A DNA stretch of 64,000 nucleotides from assembly GCA_013368315.1 (NCBI GenBank), contig JAACJM010000075.1, positions 248,001-312,000 of the forward strand, written 5' to 3'. The stretch's first letter is position 1. The number at the start of each line of letters is the position of its first letter. This document shows positions 37,183 to 48,584 of this stretch, one piece after another. Origin of the DNA: Tetrapyrgos nigripes. Its lineage: Eukaryota > Basidiomycota > Agaricomycetes > Agaricales > Campanellaceae. The notes below the pieces were generated by a model. That model was not told where the DNA came from, did no database searches, and worked only from the letters and a program-made list of their open reading frames with translations. A program made the position numbers and the translations under genes.

Positions 37183-38663
37183 TCAGATTGCATGCACTAA
37201 TTTGAGACGCACTGCATAACCTTTATCATGGCTAACGTTCGAAGCCTTGGTGAAGTAGACTCGAGTACCATTTGAAGCACGAGTGCTATGGTCTCGACTG
37301 TCATTCAAAGACATGGGTCCAGTAGTAACTCGGGTATTGCCACTGCTGCTCAAAGAGCCAATACTGCCCTCTTCTCGACGGAAGGAAGCACGGGAATTCA
37401 GAGAAGCAAGAAGCGTGTTGGTGTATAATTTGGACAGAATAAGAGCACTGCGACATTTTCGGCGTCAGAGAGAATTCGCCAACAGTATACGGTAACTCAC
37501 ATTGCAATATGTAGGCCCGTATTAGGAAGACGGAGGAAGAGGATTAACTCCAAAACTGCAGCACCGGCAGTGATAGCAGCCGTCTCGATGGTGTTACGAA
37601 TGATACGTGTCAGGAGAGCGTCAGTTTGCCTGGTGCTGTGGCTAACGTGATCCCTTCGACTTCGAGCAATCGCCCTACTCAGCTGTACGAATAATGAGTC
37701 AGTTTTTTTCTTTCTATATTTGGACAGAGCAGCTGAACGCACCAAGACTGTCATGCTGGCGGTGATCATGACATCCGCGGCAGCGCTAGCAGACAACCAA
37801 GTAGTGGTACTTGGAAAGACAATAGAAATGAAAGCGAGATCGTTTATGGGGAAAAACTAAGCAACGATATACATTTCAGTCATCGAGCAGGAAGGAAAAA
37901 GAGAAACTTACCCTAGCGGTTGAGATGATTGCTCCAACTACCTGAGTCACAGAAACCGCAAAAATCAGCACCGTCATTGTTCTCCAAAATTTCTTCTCAA
38001 ATTCATTGATAGAATGCTGGCTGCCCAACATCCAAACTCGCCAACCGAAGAAAACCTGGACGATCGCGGAAGCTGTAAGGGATATAAGCAAACCCGAAAT
38101 GCTTTCCAAGTGTCGAGAACTCACAAAGACTGTTCCACAATGGTACTGTGGTAAAACCCCAGTCGACCAAATGAAGATTCTCGAATCGTCCCCATCCCAA
38201 AATAAGCATGAGCCAGGCAGAATCCGTAATTGCTACGGTCGAAATGAGATCCAACACGAATACCGAGTAAACTGACCAAGCAAAGCGTTATTTTTTTTAA
38301 TTCAGAGCTGGCGACTGGGCATGCTCACCGGTAAGCTTCACGAAGAGACCGTCGTTGGGGAAAGACATGTAGTAGATATCTGTTTCCGAAATTGAATGGG
38401 TCGATCTGTCTGCTAGGACAGAGATATATCTTACATATTTGAACGATGAGCGTTCCCATGAGCAGGTAAGACATGAGGGCTCCAATGAGCTAGGAGAACG
38501 CAGTGAGTGAAAGAAATAGGTACGGATCATCAGCAAGCTCACCACTGGTCCTATGCTGAGAGTGTTATAAGAGATCAGAACAAGCCTTCCAAGATGAAGA
38601 AGGTACGTACCCTAGGATAGTGTCATGAGAGACAGGGGGCGAAGGCGGGGGAATTCCAGACAT
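37183..38663 (-). CDS. seven-helix membrane protein, second copy of the Agaricomycete-expanded type
   Basis: Minus-strand gene starting at the ATG at 38663 (MSGIPPPSPPVSHDTILG) and ending at a stop at 37183. Recognisable exons encode GALMSYLLMGTLIVQ (helix 1), YYMSFPNDGLFVKLT, VLDLISTVAITDSAWLM (helix 2-3), QVFFGWRVWMLG, WRTMTVLIFAVSVTQVVGAI, SASAAADVMITASMTVL, RQTDALLTRIIRNTIETAAI with a following helix, and a polar tail containing LYTNTLLASLNSRASFRRE. The R-Q-T-D-x-L-x-x-R-x-I-R-x-T-x-E-T segment and the YTNTLLASLN(S/A)R tail are typical of this Agaricomycete family, whose function is unknown. It sits between two redox-enzyme genes on the same strand. It shares general layout with the protein at 10724-12388 but little sequence by eye. 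Confidence 0.82.
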
Positions 38664-38727
38664 TGTGTAGCGCCAAGTGGACGGGGATGAGGGGTGTGTC
38701 AAACTGAAGCGTAGAAAGTACCCTGCA

Positions 38728-38734
38728 TATATAT
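38728..38734 (-). promoter_or_regulatory. TATA box of the second seven-helix protein gene
   Basis: ATATATAT on the minus strand about 65 bp upstream of the ATG at 38663. Confidence 0.5.
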
Positions 38735-40416
38735 GATTATGTTAGCGCGGGTGCTGTACGTACTTCGCTAGCTACATTGAGCTAATTTCGGTACTATATC
38801 CGGTCCTCCTCCGGTATACTTTGATGGAATCAGAGAGCAGATTTTTGTAAATGATGGCGGCGGTGTGTGATACGACGAAGCCAGCTCTGAAGGACAGCAA
38901 ATCATTGATAGTTCCCTTGCTGCCAGCGATTGGGTACCTCAAACAGATATCACAAGTTACAATTTTTTGATACCTTACAATCAAACCTCATCACCGGACT
39001 CGACTGATGATCAAGAGTCCTCGTGTTCGGACCTGCCAACAGATTTTGGGTTGAGACTAATATGAGTTGGATCATCGATAGGGATCGGAGGAGCTTAGAC
39101 TGCTAAAACCAATGTTGTGGCGCCGCTTTGATTCTAAGCTCTCGGAGTCATTACAAACCATCGGAGTCCCAGTACTTAGGCTGTGCAGCAAGATACGATA
39201 TCCTCGAACTTCGACGTCTCGGAGACCTAATTTATGCCGATAATATGATCAAATTTCGAAACCATGCCTATGGGAAGCGTGATATGAGAGGAACATGTAC
39301 GCTGGGTTCTAGCTGCTCCGTCAAAGCACATCTGAAAGAGGTTTGCATATGGTGAATAAAATCAAGGATAATACGAAGCATCGAAACCGACTGGCGTGCC
39401 TGTTCGCTGAGAACACACATAGTACAGATGATGTTCCTGAATACTTGCGAAAGATTGAAAGACAGCTGTAGACGTACATAGGCCTCCGGGATTGCATGCG
39501 TTCCGTTGATACTTGTAAAAGAGTTATGTCTGATAGACTCTCGAAGTAAACCAGCTGATTTTCCTTCCTTTCTTCCAATTCACGATGGTGATTGCATCAG
39601 TGCCCAATTTGATGAAGTTTGACCGTGAGTCCTTTGATGACTCATTAAATAATGTCATAAGGCGGGGAGGAAGCTGTATGGGAGAATCCAGAAAATCGCT
39701 GAGGGAAAGATGACAGATCAGAAAAACGAAACCTCGTCATATCAGTCCCACTAATTCGAGGTCCACTTACACGGATGTAGTGGTAACTCCACTGAGAGAA
39801 GGTTGAATTACTGTCCATTACTGTCCATGACTACTGACGGTTGCGTAAGACAAGCAGCTTCTCGAGGTAGACATGGCGACCCCCTCTCGAACAATCCTCG
39901 GTCGGGCAGCTTATGCGTAGATACAATACAAAAGTGACCATCATTGGGTAACCGTATATCGGTGATGTCGAACAGAGTCAACGCTATTCAGAGCACGCAG
40001 TCGAAAAGAGACCCAAATCAGTCTTTTTTACAATCGTGAGACAGCCCAAGGCTTGAGGTACCTTACTTGATGCGCGCAAACTAGTACTCTGTCGGTCAAT
40101 GCCAATTGCCATATGGTACACAAGAAACGTTCACTGCATCTAGAACAGCCAGGGGGGACTGTAAATTGTCATCAAGTCCAATTTTCCAGGGGTAAGTTCA
40201 TGTTTTTCTATTTAAAGCATACGGGACGACATTAGAAGTCCAAGTATTATTTCAAGCCCGTATGTACGGTACATATATATAACTGGTATATTTATCCAGA
40301 CAGCAGTGCGAGACTCATGGTGAGTTGCACCGTATTGATGAGCAATATCACCTTATTCAATTCCAAGCGCAACCAGACATCAACAGGAAACTCCAGAATC
40401 GCCGAGTCGGTATGAT
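38735..40416. other. intergenic stretch
   Basis: About 1.7 kb between two same-strand genes; no supported coding region, repeat or RNA gene seen. Confidence 0.45.
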
Positions 40417-43095
40417 TTACATTCCGTTATCTTCTTTGATGAGACTAGCTGCACGTTCTGCAATGAGATAAACAGCTGCTTGGGTATGACATTCAGGGAT
40501 GATAGGCTGCATCGATGCGAAATCAGAATCCGGTGAAGTGAGAACACGTCTCAGAGACGAACGAAAAACGTACCAAAACACTAGCATCAACCACTCTCAA
40601 GCCCTTTACACCCCTAACTCTCAGTCTTGGATCAGTGACGCCATCTCCTCCCAACGGCGAGCTCGGGGAATCTGCTCCCATCTTAGCACTTCCGACGGGA
40701 TGATGAACAGTGTCGGCGTTATTACGCATATAGTCCACCTTTTGCTGAGTCGTTGTAGCATTGGCAAAGCCTCCAAATGGAGCTACGAGAAATCCATCCC
40801 GGTGGAAGGGAGAAGCAGCGATGAAAGTCTCAGAGTCGGTGATAGCTTGTAACATTGCTTGGACGTCAAAGTCGGTGGATAGAAGTCCATAATCGATGAG
40901 AGGTTGGGTGAAAGTGTCTGAGCCACCCGAGGCGAGTTTGATGGATCCAACTGAAGTGGGAGAGACGACTGCGACTATGACGGTCATAAAGTCTCCCACG
41001 GATGGCATCGGATTTTGGGCGGTGGGGACGAAGGCATCCTAGTTGCCAAGATCCCCAGGAGTCAAAGAATGTTACAGCGGTACCACAATCGTACTCACCA
41101 CAAAAATAACCTCTGTATGCGCTGACTTGGCACCTGATGAAGGCAGTTAGCACTTCTGTAGTACAAAAATATATCGTCTTGGTACCTGAGGAAGGGTCCG
41201 AGACGCCCGAAGTAAAGAAGGAATCGGGAAGACGCATAAAACCTGAGATGGACCACGGATATCAGGCAGTTAGCACTTTTGTAGTACAAAAATATATCGT
41301 AAGTAAACTGGCTGACCTAAAGTATTGACGGGGGTATCAGCAAAAAGTCCGGTTTTGCTTGCGAACCACTGATTTAGCAAAGTTGTTTGCAAGTCCGCAT
41401 CACGCAGGGCGTCATCGTAGGTATCGTTTGAGTTTACGGAGAAGTAAAGCTCGAGGAGTGGGTGATCACGGACGTTCTTTCCTATTAGAGTAGTAATGGA
41501 GAGTTCACTCAGAATTTAATTGAATTGAATCAGAGTCTGGCAGAGCATAGTTACTCACCAACGTCGGGACTATTAACAACGACCTGGCCTAGATCTGCTT
41601 CGGGACCTATTCCACTGAGCAGAAGAATCTGAGCAGTACCTTTTTCGCTTCAAGAATCAGTTGTAAAGGTTAACTTAAACGAGACTGATCGCACCGATAG
41701 TTCCTGCGCTTAGGATAACTTCGCTTGATGCCTGGAATACAGTTTTGGGTCCTATTTAAACCAAATGCAAAAAGACCTAGTTAATTCCCCTTTCTCTTTC
41801 TCGAAGACATTAAAGTGGTAAGTACGCACCACCAGCTTTCTGAGCAACCTCTACCTTTCCAAATACAGGCGTACTTCCTGAAGTCGAGCTCTGAAGAAGA
41901 CGAGTGACTCTCGTATTGATTAAGAGGTCGATATTTGATCGACTATTAAGGGCAGGGTGGAGATAGGCAGTCGCGGAAGTAGTTCTCGCACCCCCGCCTG
42001 CAGTTACTTGGTTATAGCCTTCGTAGCAGATCCAGATTAGAATTGAAGACTATTCTTATTGAAGTTATAGAAGAGAACTCACCAAAACCCAAAGAATCCC
42101 CCGCATTCATATCTACTGTATACTTGAATCTAGAGTCTTGACTCTGAAGCAATTTGGCGGTCTCGAACACTCTTTCATCCGGCTCGATATCGAAATTAGG
42201 GAGACTGACGTCTAGGGGACCGTTGCCGTTAGATTGGGGAATTTCATCCGGTGTTACTTGGTCATTGTCAGTCGGTTGGACGAAAGTGGAAATCTATGCA
42301 GTTTTGGATGTAAGTACTTCGTGTTGTATGTAGAAATGTAGACTTGATGGCTAGATGATAGATCACTTACTTTGGTCCAGAACGACTCTAGCGCGTCCCA
42401 TCCCCAACCAGAATCCCCAGTAATGGAAGCTATTTTGTTATATAGATCTTCGGAACCACGCGTCCATCCTAGGAAGTCTGTAGATTGCATGTACACTGGT
42501 CAGCATCATCACGGTATACATAAATCCACAAGGGAAAGCAAAGAAAAAGATGATTGACTCAGGCTGAGACTCACTTATACTGCTACTCCCTCCAAGCACG
42601 AAGCCCCTCGGAACAGTGATAGATCGCCCATTTAATCCCGTTTGAGGTATGGTAGTGTAATTCCAATCTACTGCGGTATTTTGTGCGAGTGGTGCTAAGA
42701 AAGGGACTTCCACGGTGACGACGCCGGTGTCACTGAGTAACGAATGGAAAGAGTAGAGATCAGAGGATCAGATGGGGTGATACGACACGTATTAAATATA
42801 TTTAGAAACTCACTCAACACCAGCCTCAATAACCAAAACCTTTTTCGACGAATCTTCACTGAGACGACTTGCTACGACATTTCCAGCGGTTCCGGCTGAG
42901 ATGCACGTCAAGTTAGTCGTTGAGAACGTATACGAGATCCCGAGTCCTTTACTCACCTCCGACAACGATAAAATCATAACTATTACTCGAGGGGACATCC
43001 GATGGGTTAGTGTAAACTGCTGCACGAACAGTGCTGGGGAGGGAGGAAAGAGAAAGAGCGCCTGCAAGTGCCCATACTGTTGAGAGTTGCTTCAT
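40417..43095 (-). CDS. secreted GMC-family FAD oxidoreductase (aryl-alcohol/glucose oxidase type)
   Basis: A secreted flavoprotein of about 600 residues. It starts at the ATG at 43095 with a signal peptide (MKQLSTVWALAGALSLSSL) and ends at a stop at 40417. The FAD-binding motif GGGTAGNVVASRL spans an intron, followed by LVIEAGV, the GMC signature PRGFVLGGSSSI, AGTIGTAQILLLSGIGP and, near the C-terminus, NADTVHHPVGSAKMG and CHTQAAVYLIAERAA. The two histidines in these last motifs match the catalytic His pair of aryl-alcohol and related oxidases. About a dozen introns interrupt the gene; two consecutive ones (41243-41316 and 41134-41185) share a nearly identical core. Located downstream of the reductase/P450 genes on the same strand, it could interconvert alcohols and aldehydes in the same pathway (inference). 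Confidence 0.9.
41134..41316 (-). repeat. two adjacent introns sharing a duplicated 36-37 bp core
   Basis: Intron 41243-41316 (74 bp) and the next one downstream, 41134-41185 (52 bp), both contain ACGATATATTTTTGTACTAC, followed by A-x-AAGTGCTAACTGCCT, with a single mismatch. The shared block includes the probable branch point GCTAAC. Both introns are phase 1 and are followed by a GT that completes a glycine codon. Confidence 0.85.
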
Positions 43096-44444
43096 TTTGA
43101 GTCTTTAGTATTAGTCTGAGTTAATAAGTGTTGATAGTGATAAGGAATGACGTATGAAGAGGCAGAGGCTGAGAGACCAATGGCTTTTTTTGAACCCAAC
43201 AAGACGATTTTTATCCTCGTAAGGTTTGAAGCAGGGTAGAAAACGAGATGCCTAGAGCGGCGGCCGAAGCTTAAGCCCTGAAGATGAAGGAAGAGAAGAA
43301 AATAGTACTAGTCAGAGCCTCAGGAACGTCTCCTGATGTCGTTTTATACCATGGGGAATATATTCGTCAATTAGACACACCTGATACACGCCTAAGTACT
43401 CGTCGACGTTACGCGGGGCTGACAGTGAGTCTCCTAAGCGACAAGCGACCTGCGCGTGAATATAACGCGATTAATTGGATTGGGCATTCGCGATGTAGAT
43501 TTCTCCGAGACCGAAAGAGGTTCGCGACCTGGAGCTCATCGCTTGAGAGTTCGAAATCACGAGCTGTGCGAGGGTCTGTAAGCATCGTCGTACACGGCAC
43601 AGTAGTAGGTATATTGGACTTTGATGCGCATAAAGGGTCAAACTCGTCACCTGCTCGTCCTGAGGCCTGAGGCCTGAGTATCCGTGAAGGCGGGATCAGG
43701 GACTCTGGAGATCGCTCAGCCCAAAATAACTCGATTGATTTGATGCCTGATACAAGGCACCATCACTCTTGCCTCACATGCCCAATCTCTCCGGAATCCT
43801 AGCCTATTATTAGGATCAGTATCACTATGAGACTGGACCCACACTCACACCGAAAGAAAGGAAGAGCGAAAAACCCTTGGAAAACCTACCGGATGGCGGG
43901 TCCCAGTTGCCGGAGGTCCTTCATCAAGCTATTACTCCACGGAAATCCGAGGAGTGGGAGGACGAGACACCCAGGAGCCTATGTACGAGACTCTTCAGCT
44001 CAAGACGGAACACATAAGAGGAATATTGTATTAAAAGGGAAACAATTACACAGGCACAGGCCGCCAGAGAGGAAGAGAATGAGAATAAACGAGATTAAAC
44101 AAGTGCCTGCTTATACATCTCCTTGAAACATGGACTACTTGTCTAATCCATTGATCCTTTGATAGTGCCTTCGGAGGTCGCCCTGTCCAAGCCTTGTCAG
44201 AAGGTCTGAAAACCCGACCTCCGGTGCCGGGCAGTCGCTCGTAATGTGTCCTGATCAGGATAGCGACTATACATAGTACAACTATGCATACTGGAGGCTG
44301 ACTGTGGGCAGTACGACGGACACGCCTAGGGTCGTCGGTATACACTTTACTATGTTCGTATTGGGTTCATAGAGCCCAGGGTTTCTTTCATGGCGACAGG
44401 ATGCCAGGGTGATGGCTGTATGCAGTGTAAGACGCGTTCAGGAA
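43096..44444. other. gene-free stretch
   Basis: Promoter side of the GMC gene and unassigned sequence. A 128-codon frame at 43284-43670 has no recognisable domain. Confidence 0.45.
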
Positions 44445-45790
44445 GGGTTCGGGATTGTATATGTATGAGTGACCATAGATAGCGAGCACTGCACGCGCAG
44501 GGTGAGCTGAAACGGCAGGGGAGCATTTGCATTTGCACTCTCATTGGCATGATATGGGAGAACAGAGTAATAAGGCTAAGACAGGAGGAAGGGAGGGAGC
44601 GTGTTCGGCGAAGGTGTATACCCTGTAGAGAAAGTAGTGGTCGTCAGGGGAGGTGGAGAAGAAGTAGAGAAGTAGAGCAAAACGAAGGTAGAAGGTAGAA
44701 ATGAGGAGAAAGAAGGCAAAGGGAGAGGAAAACCCAAGGTATACTAGATGAGACAAGAAGGCCGACGAGGCGGAAAAAAGAAGTGAAAAGTCCAATTCAG
44801 CACATACTGAAACACTAGTATTACCATCCGCGGTCTTCAGACCATTCGTCCCTATCCTGTAATAACCTGTCCTTGCATTCATCAAGCCTGTAGCGTTCTT
44901 CCCCGTCTCAGCGCGTCTAACTTTCTTCGAGTTCTCCTTTTGACGCTAGTTTTGGCCAGTTTCAACGGTGCCTGTGTAAAGAAACGCAAGAAAAACACAT
45001 CTTCTTAGACTTGACCGGAGGACCCAACGGCAGGCTAGGGCGAAATCTGGGCGAAACGCGACACGCGTACGAAGGAAATGGCTTGTCTGAGTCAGTTTTT
45101 TGCAGGATCTTTGGGGCTGAGATTACTTCTGTCTTGGATTTGAGTAGGCCGATACCGGAGCTTGGTTTGGAAGCTGAAGTTGCCAGACGATGGATGCGCT
45201 GGCCGACGTTGGAAATTTGGAATTGGATCTTTTGTTCGGTAAACAAAGTAAACAAAGGCCCAGTCACCACTCGTGCCTTTTTTTTTTTGTCCTCTGAGCT
45301 CTTTCACACCGCGGACGGCAATGCATATTTGGAGCTTTGAAAAATCTAAACTTAAATGACGGATTTTTGCTCGGCCTTCGGCATACTCCATATGGAATAT
45401 CGGCCTCGAATCGGTCCCATATGGAGTAGGCCCGGCGAGCAAAAGCTGCTTTGAAAAATCGGTAATTTAAGTTGTTGTGTTTTTCAATGCCCAAATATGG
45501 TTCGCCGCCCGCGATTGTCAGTGGCCTCCCGAGTATAATTGAGCCCAATAATAATGAGGAAAGCTCAAGATAGTTTTCGATTTGTAGATTGACGTCAACA
45601 TGGGTACGACATAGATTGGCACTGGCAGGCATATTTGTGAACGAAGTTCGTTGCGATGATGGTTTCCTGTTCGAGCTGACTCACCTGCCCTACAACTATG
45701 GTTCAGTCACTCATTCTCCTTCCATCTATCCATCTATCCGCAACGTCCATCTATCCATGTCCATCTATCTCTGTCCGAGTAGCTATACTC
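44445..45790 (+). repeat. segmental duplication, copy 1
   Basis: Matches 48585-49965 in order and orientation: GTGAAACGGCAGGG-like start, a purine-rich block with ACGAAGGTAG and AGAAGGCAA, CAGCGCGTC, GAGTTCTCC, TTTAGTTTTGG / CTAGTTTTGG, the GGTAAACAAA segment, AGATTGGCA and a final CCATCTATC microsatellite. Clearly diverged with indels. Confidence 0.75.
45324..45499. mobile_element. 176-bp foldback (MITE-like) element
   Basis: A long imperfect hairpin: CATATTTGG, TTGAAAAA, CTTAAAT, GATTTTTGCTCG and TACTCCATATGG on the left reappear in reverse complement and reverse order on the right. The related segmental duplication copy at 48.6-50 kb has no equivalent, so it looks inserted. No target duplication was identified. 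Confidence 0.6.
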
Positions 45791-46153
45791 ATTCCCATGG
45801 AAAGTGACAGTCCCGATGTTTTTTGAGGATATCTGCAACGACTGCATATTTCTGCTTCAACCAAGTTGTAGAGATGTTTGTAAATAGAATGGAAAGCTTC
45901 TGATACCAGTATTTTTGTAGAGGAGTATCTCAGAAACCTTCATTTTCCTACACCACGACACGATTCTTCGTGGTTAAAGATTGATAATTCCCACTCGGGC
46001 CCCGTCGTGTTTTTGGCGGAGTCACGTCTCGGCTAAACCTCTGCATGAACAAGTTTGAGTTGTCTGACCCGTTCCGGATGGACGAGTGTATCAAGCGATT
46101 AGTTCTCGCAAAATCTGACCACATTTTAAAAAAAACGGAAAGATCGACATCCA

Positions 46154-46240
46154 AAATGGGGATCGAACCCACTCCCCGGCAGTCAGAATGAGGGAGAACG
46201 TTACCCATTCTTAGCGCGTTGCGAGTGCGCACGCAGTCCC
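46154..46240 (-). other. tRNA-like sequence, probably a pseudo-tRNA or SINE fragment
   Basis: On the minus strand GGTTCGATCCCCA is a good B-box/T-arm, and GCGC-loop-GCGC plus an AGAATG/CATTCT stem could be D and anticodon arms with an expanded loop. No 7-bp acceptor stem can be drawn around it, so it is not called a tRNA gene. Confidence 0.35.
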
Positions 46241-46322
46241 TGACTCTCCCGGACCTTTGTCAAAAAAAAAAAAACGGATGAATAAAGATGCTAGCCACAG
46301 GCAAACAAAATGCGTAGTATGC

Positions 46323-46922
46323 TTATTGCGAGAGTAGTACACTATACACAGAGGGAGAAACATGTACTAGATCCCCAGTATCATGTAGAAAACAGGTAGC
46401 ACAAATTGGAATTCTTTTGTCCCGAGAGCAACAGTGGTATGTAACGTCAGAGTTCGTAGCAGTCTCTTCAAGAAAAGAATGGGGAAAATACCAAAAAGAA
46501 ACACATCCGTCAAGACGTTCTTCGCGTCTTAAGCCTTCTGGACACTGCAGAATGCTCATATAAAGGTAGCCTTCTTTGCCACCAGAACAATAGACTGTCG
46601 TGCCCACATAACAGTCGTTCATCTTGTGGACAGCTGCAGTGTCGTTGTATCAGCAAGAACCAATATCAACAGAGATGGAATGTACAAAGACATTCATGAG
46701 GGGGAAGAGAGAAAGGTTCCAAGCGCTCCTGTCGAGATTGGCGCGTACTCTGTCATAAAGGATGGTTGCGTCAGTATGTGAATAGAACATGTATCGGAGT
46801 TGTATACGCGGAGTATAAGAAAGGCTGAAGAAATGTACTCGGTTCGCCACTGAGACTAAGATGTCTGAGTCAGGTGTCAGTCCGGTCCGCAAAGTCAATG
46901 TTGAGGCGTGAGTAAATGTCAT
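46323..46922 (-). pseudogene. uncharacterised open frame of 200 codons with one internal TGA
   Basis: Minus-strand frame from an ATG at 46922 to a stop at 46323, interrupted only by a TGA at 46652-46650. The second half is cysteine-rich (eight Cys in about 100 codons, including CCSRDKRIPICATC). No family is recognised and no promoter is evident. Either a broken gene or a chance open frame; listed at low confidence because an otherwise stop-free run of this length is uncommon here. Confidence 0.25.
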
Positions 46923-48412
46923 GGTTAGTAATCTAATTTTAAACGTCTCCTATTTTGACCCCACAAGGCCTTCCTCTATACAGAGTCAGGGATTTTGCTA
47001 GATTTTTGCCGTTTTTCATTTGAAGGCATTTTCTTTTACAACGTTCTTCTTCAATTTTATTCTAAATGCTGGGGAGCTCCATCATCTGTTTACGGCCTCG
47101 CTCTTTCAGCTGGTGTGGTCAGATGTTCCAGGAGAAAATCGTGTGCTGATATAGTTAGACTAGGCTTTCAGGAATACCCCTCTGCAGAGTAACTCCTTGG
47201 CTGGGGCATCACAACGTTAACTTTGGTGACAAAAGCTTTCTATTCGACTACTGGATGATTCTACAACTTTGCTGAAGCAAAATATGCAGCCGTTGCAGAG
47301 ATACGATCAAAAGGTAGCGGAACCGTCACTTTCCGGGAGTACTCCCCTCTGCATACTGGTTGGTGGAGGACTCATATGGCAATTGGCGATGTGATAGGCT
47401 TCCAAGAATCCAAGCACCAACCGTTGAACGTTGAACCAGGGATCATATCGATCATACGTTACTCTGCAGCATTTGGACAGATGAATCCGGATCGATCAAC
47501 ATTGAAATATTGACATGTAACTGTACGTAGGATCCGGACAGTCTGAATGATCGAGGAAGTGTTATATTACTTTGATACTACTGAGCACTGATCATGAGGA
47601 TCAGTCATGATTGTCAGGTCCCCATGATAATGTACTTGCTTGCTCCCGGCAAGCATTCCAGTGGAATACCGTCTAAGGTTCTTGAAGACATCACTGCCTA
47701 AGCCCCAGATTGAGGTTCGAGCTCGTTGAACCGATTATCGAAGTTGTAAGCGTGTACGTACTTACTGCATCCTTTACTCAGGAGTGAAAGCTTCAAAAGC
47801 TGCCTTTGAAAATTAAATTAAGATAGATAGATATAAACGACGACAATTGGTCTAACATAGCCTGGCGGTTGGATTTCAGGCTAAGTCTAACACTTGGCGC
47901 TCAGAGTGAATTCTTCCTCGGGCCTCGTTGTCGAATGAACCTTCCAAGCAAAGTAAGTTTACTTACCAAATAGTATATTCGAACAACGATCTGTCATAGT
48001 CATAGTTGAGGAAGTCCATACCTCAGCCACAATGAATCTGAATATGTACTATGCGTGCCGATTATCGTAGGAATATACATAGAATACGATTTTTGCGGAG
48101 ATGAGCGTTATGTGACAAAGGGCTCGCCACTCAGCGCTCATCATACCAAAGTAAATGCATTACGGCCTCGAGTTGCAAAGGAGCTATGAATGTGCATGGG
48201 GATCGTGTATGGTTACATAGAGAACCCTTGCCGGTCTTACAAGAGCCGTTAGTTGCGGTACCGTCAAACCCTGATCAGGAACTTGATACTGTATGATTTT
48301 GGTATGACTGCACCCTACACGTATGGGCGGTCATGAACGGTCTCCGTCATCCGAGTCGGCGGGTGCATGGTATAATATACTTTAGCGCTTTACCAAATTA
48401 ATGATTTCTGGT
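46923..48412. other. gene-free stretch
   Basis: No supported coding region or named repeat. TAGATAGATAGATA microsatellite sequence is visible near 47824. Confidence 0.45.
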
Positions 48413-48451
48413 CCCGCCAAGTTAATTACGGCCCGTAATTGACTTGGCGGG
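48413..48451. repeat. near-perfect 39-bp palindrome without spacer
   Basis: CCCGCCAAGTTAATTACGG and CCGTAATTGACTTGGCGGG form arms of about 19 bp with one mismatch and almost no loop. It lies just upstream of the second segmental duplication copy. Confidence 0.8.
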
Positions 48452-48584
48452 CCCAGACTTTCTTTCAACGTACAATGAACAGTAAAGTTAACGGGACGTG
48501 TAGGGACGTCGGTGTAATGACCGCAGCTTGAACGTATATCTGTGTATGACGGGTAGAAGGTGGGTCGACAGTGGAAGGGTCAGG

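Noticed and set aside
46154..46240. Possible intron-containing tRNA gene
   Set aside because: Good T-arm and B box, but no acceptor stem can be formed; listed only as tRNA-like.
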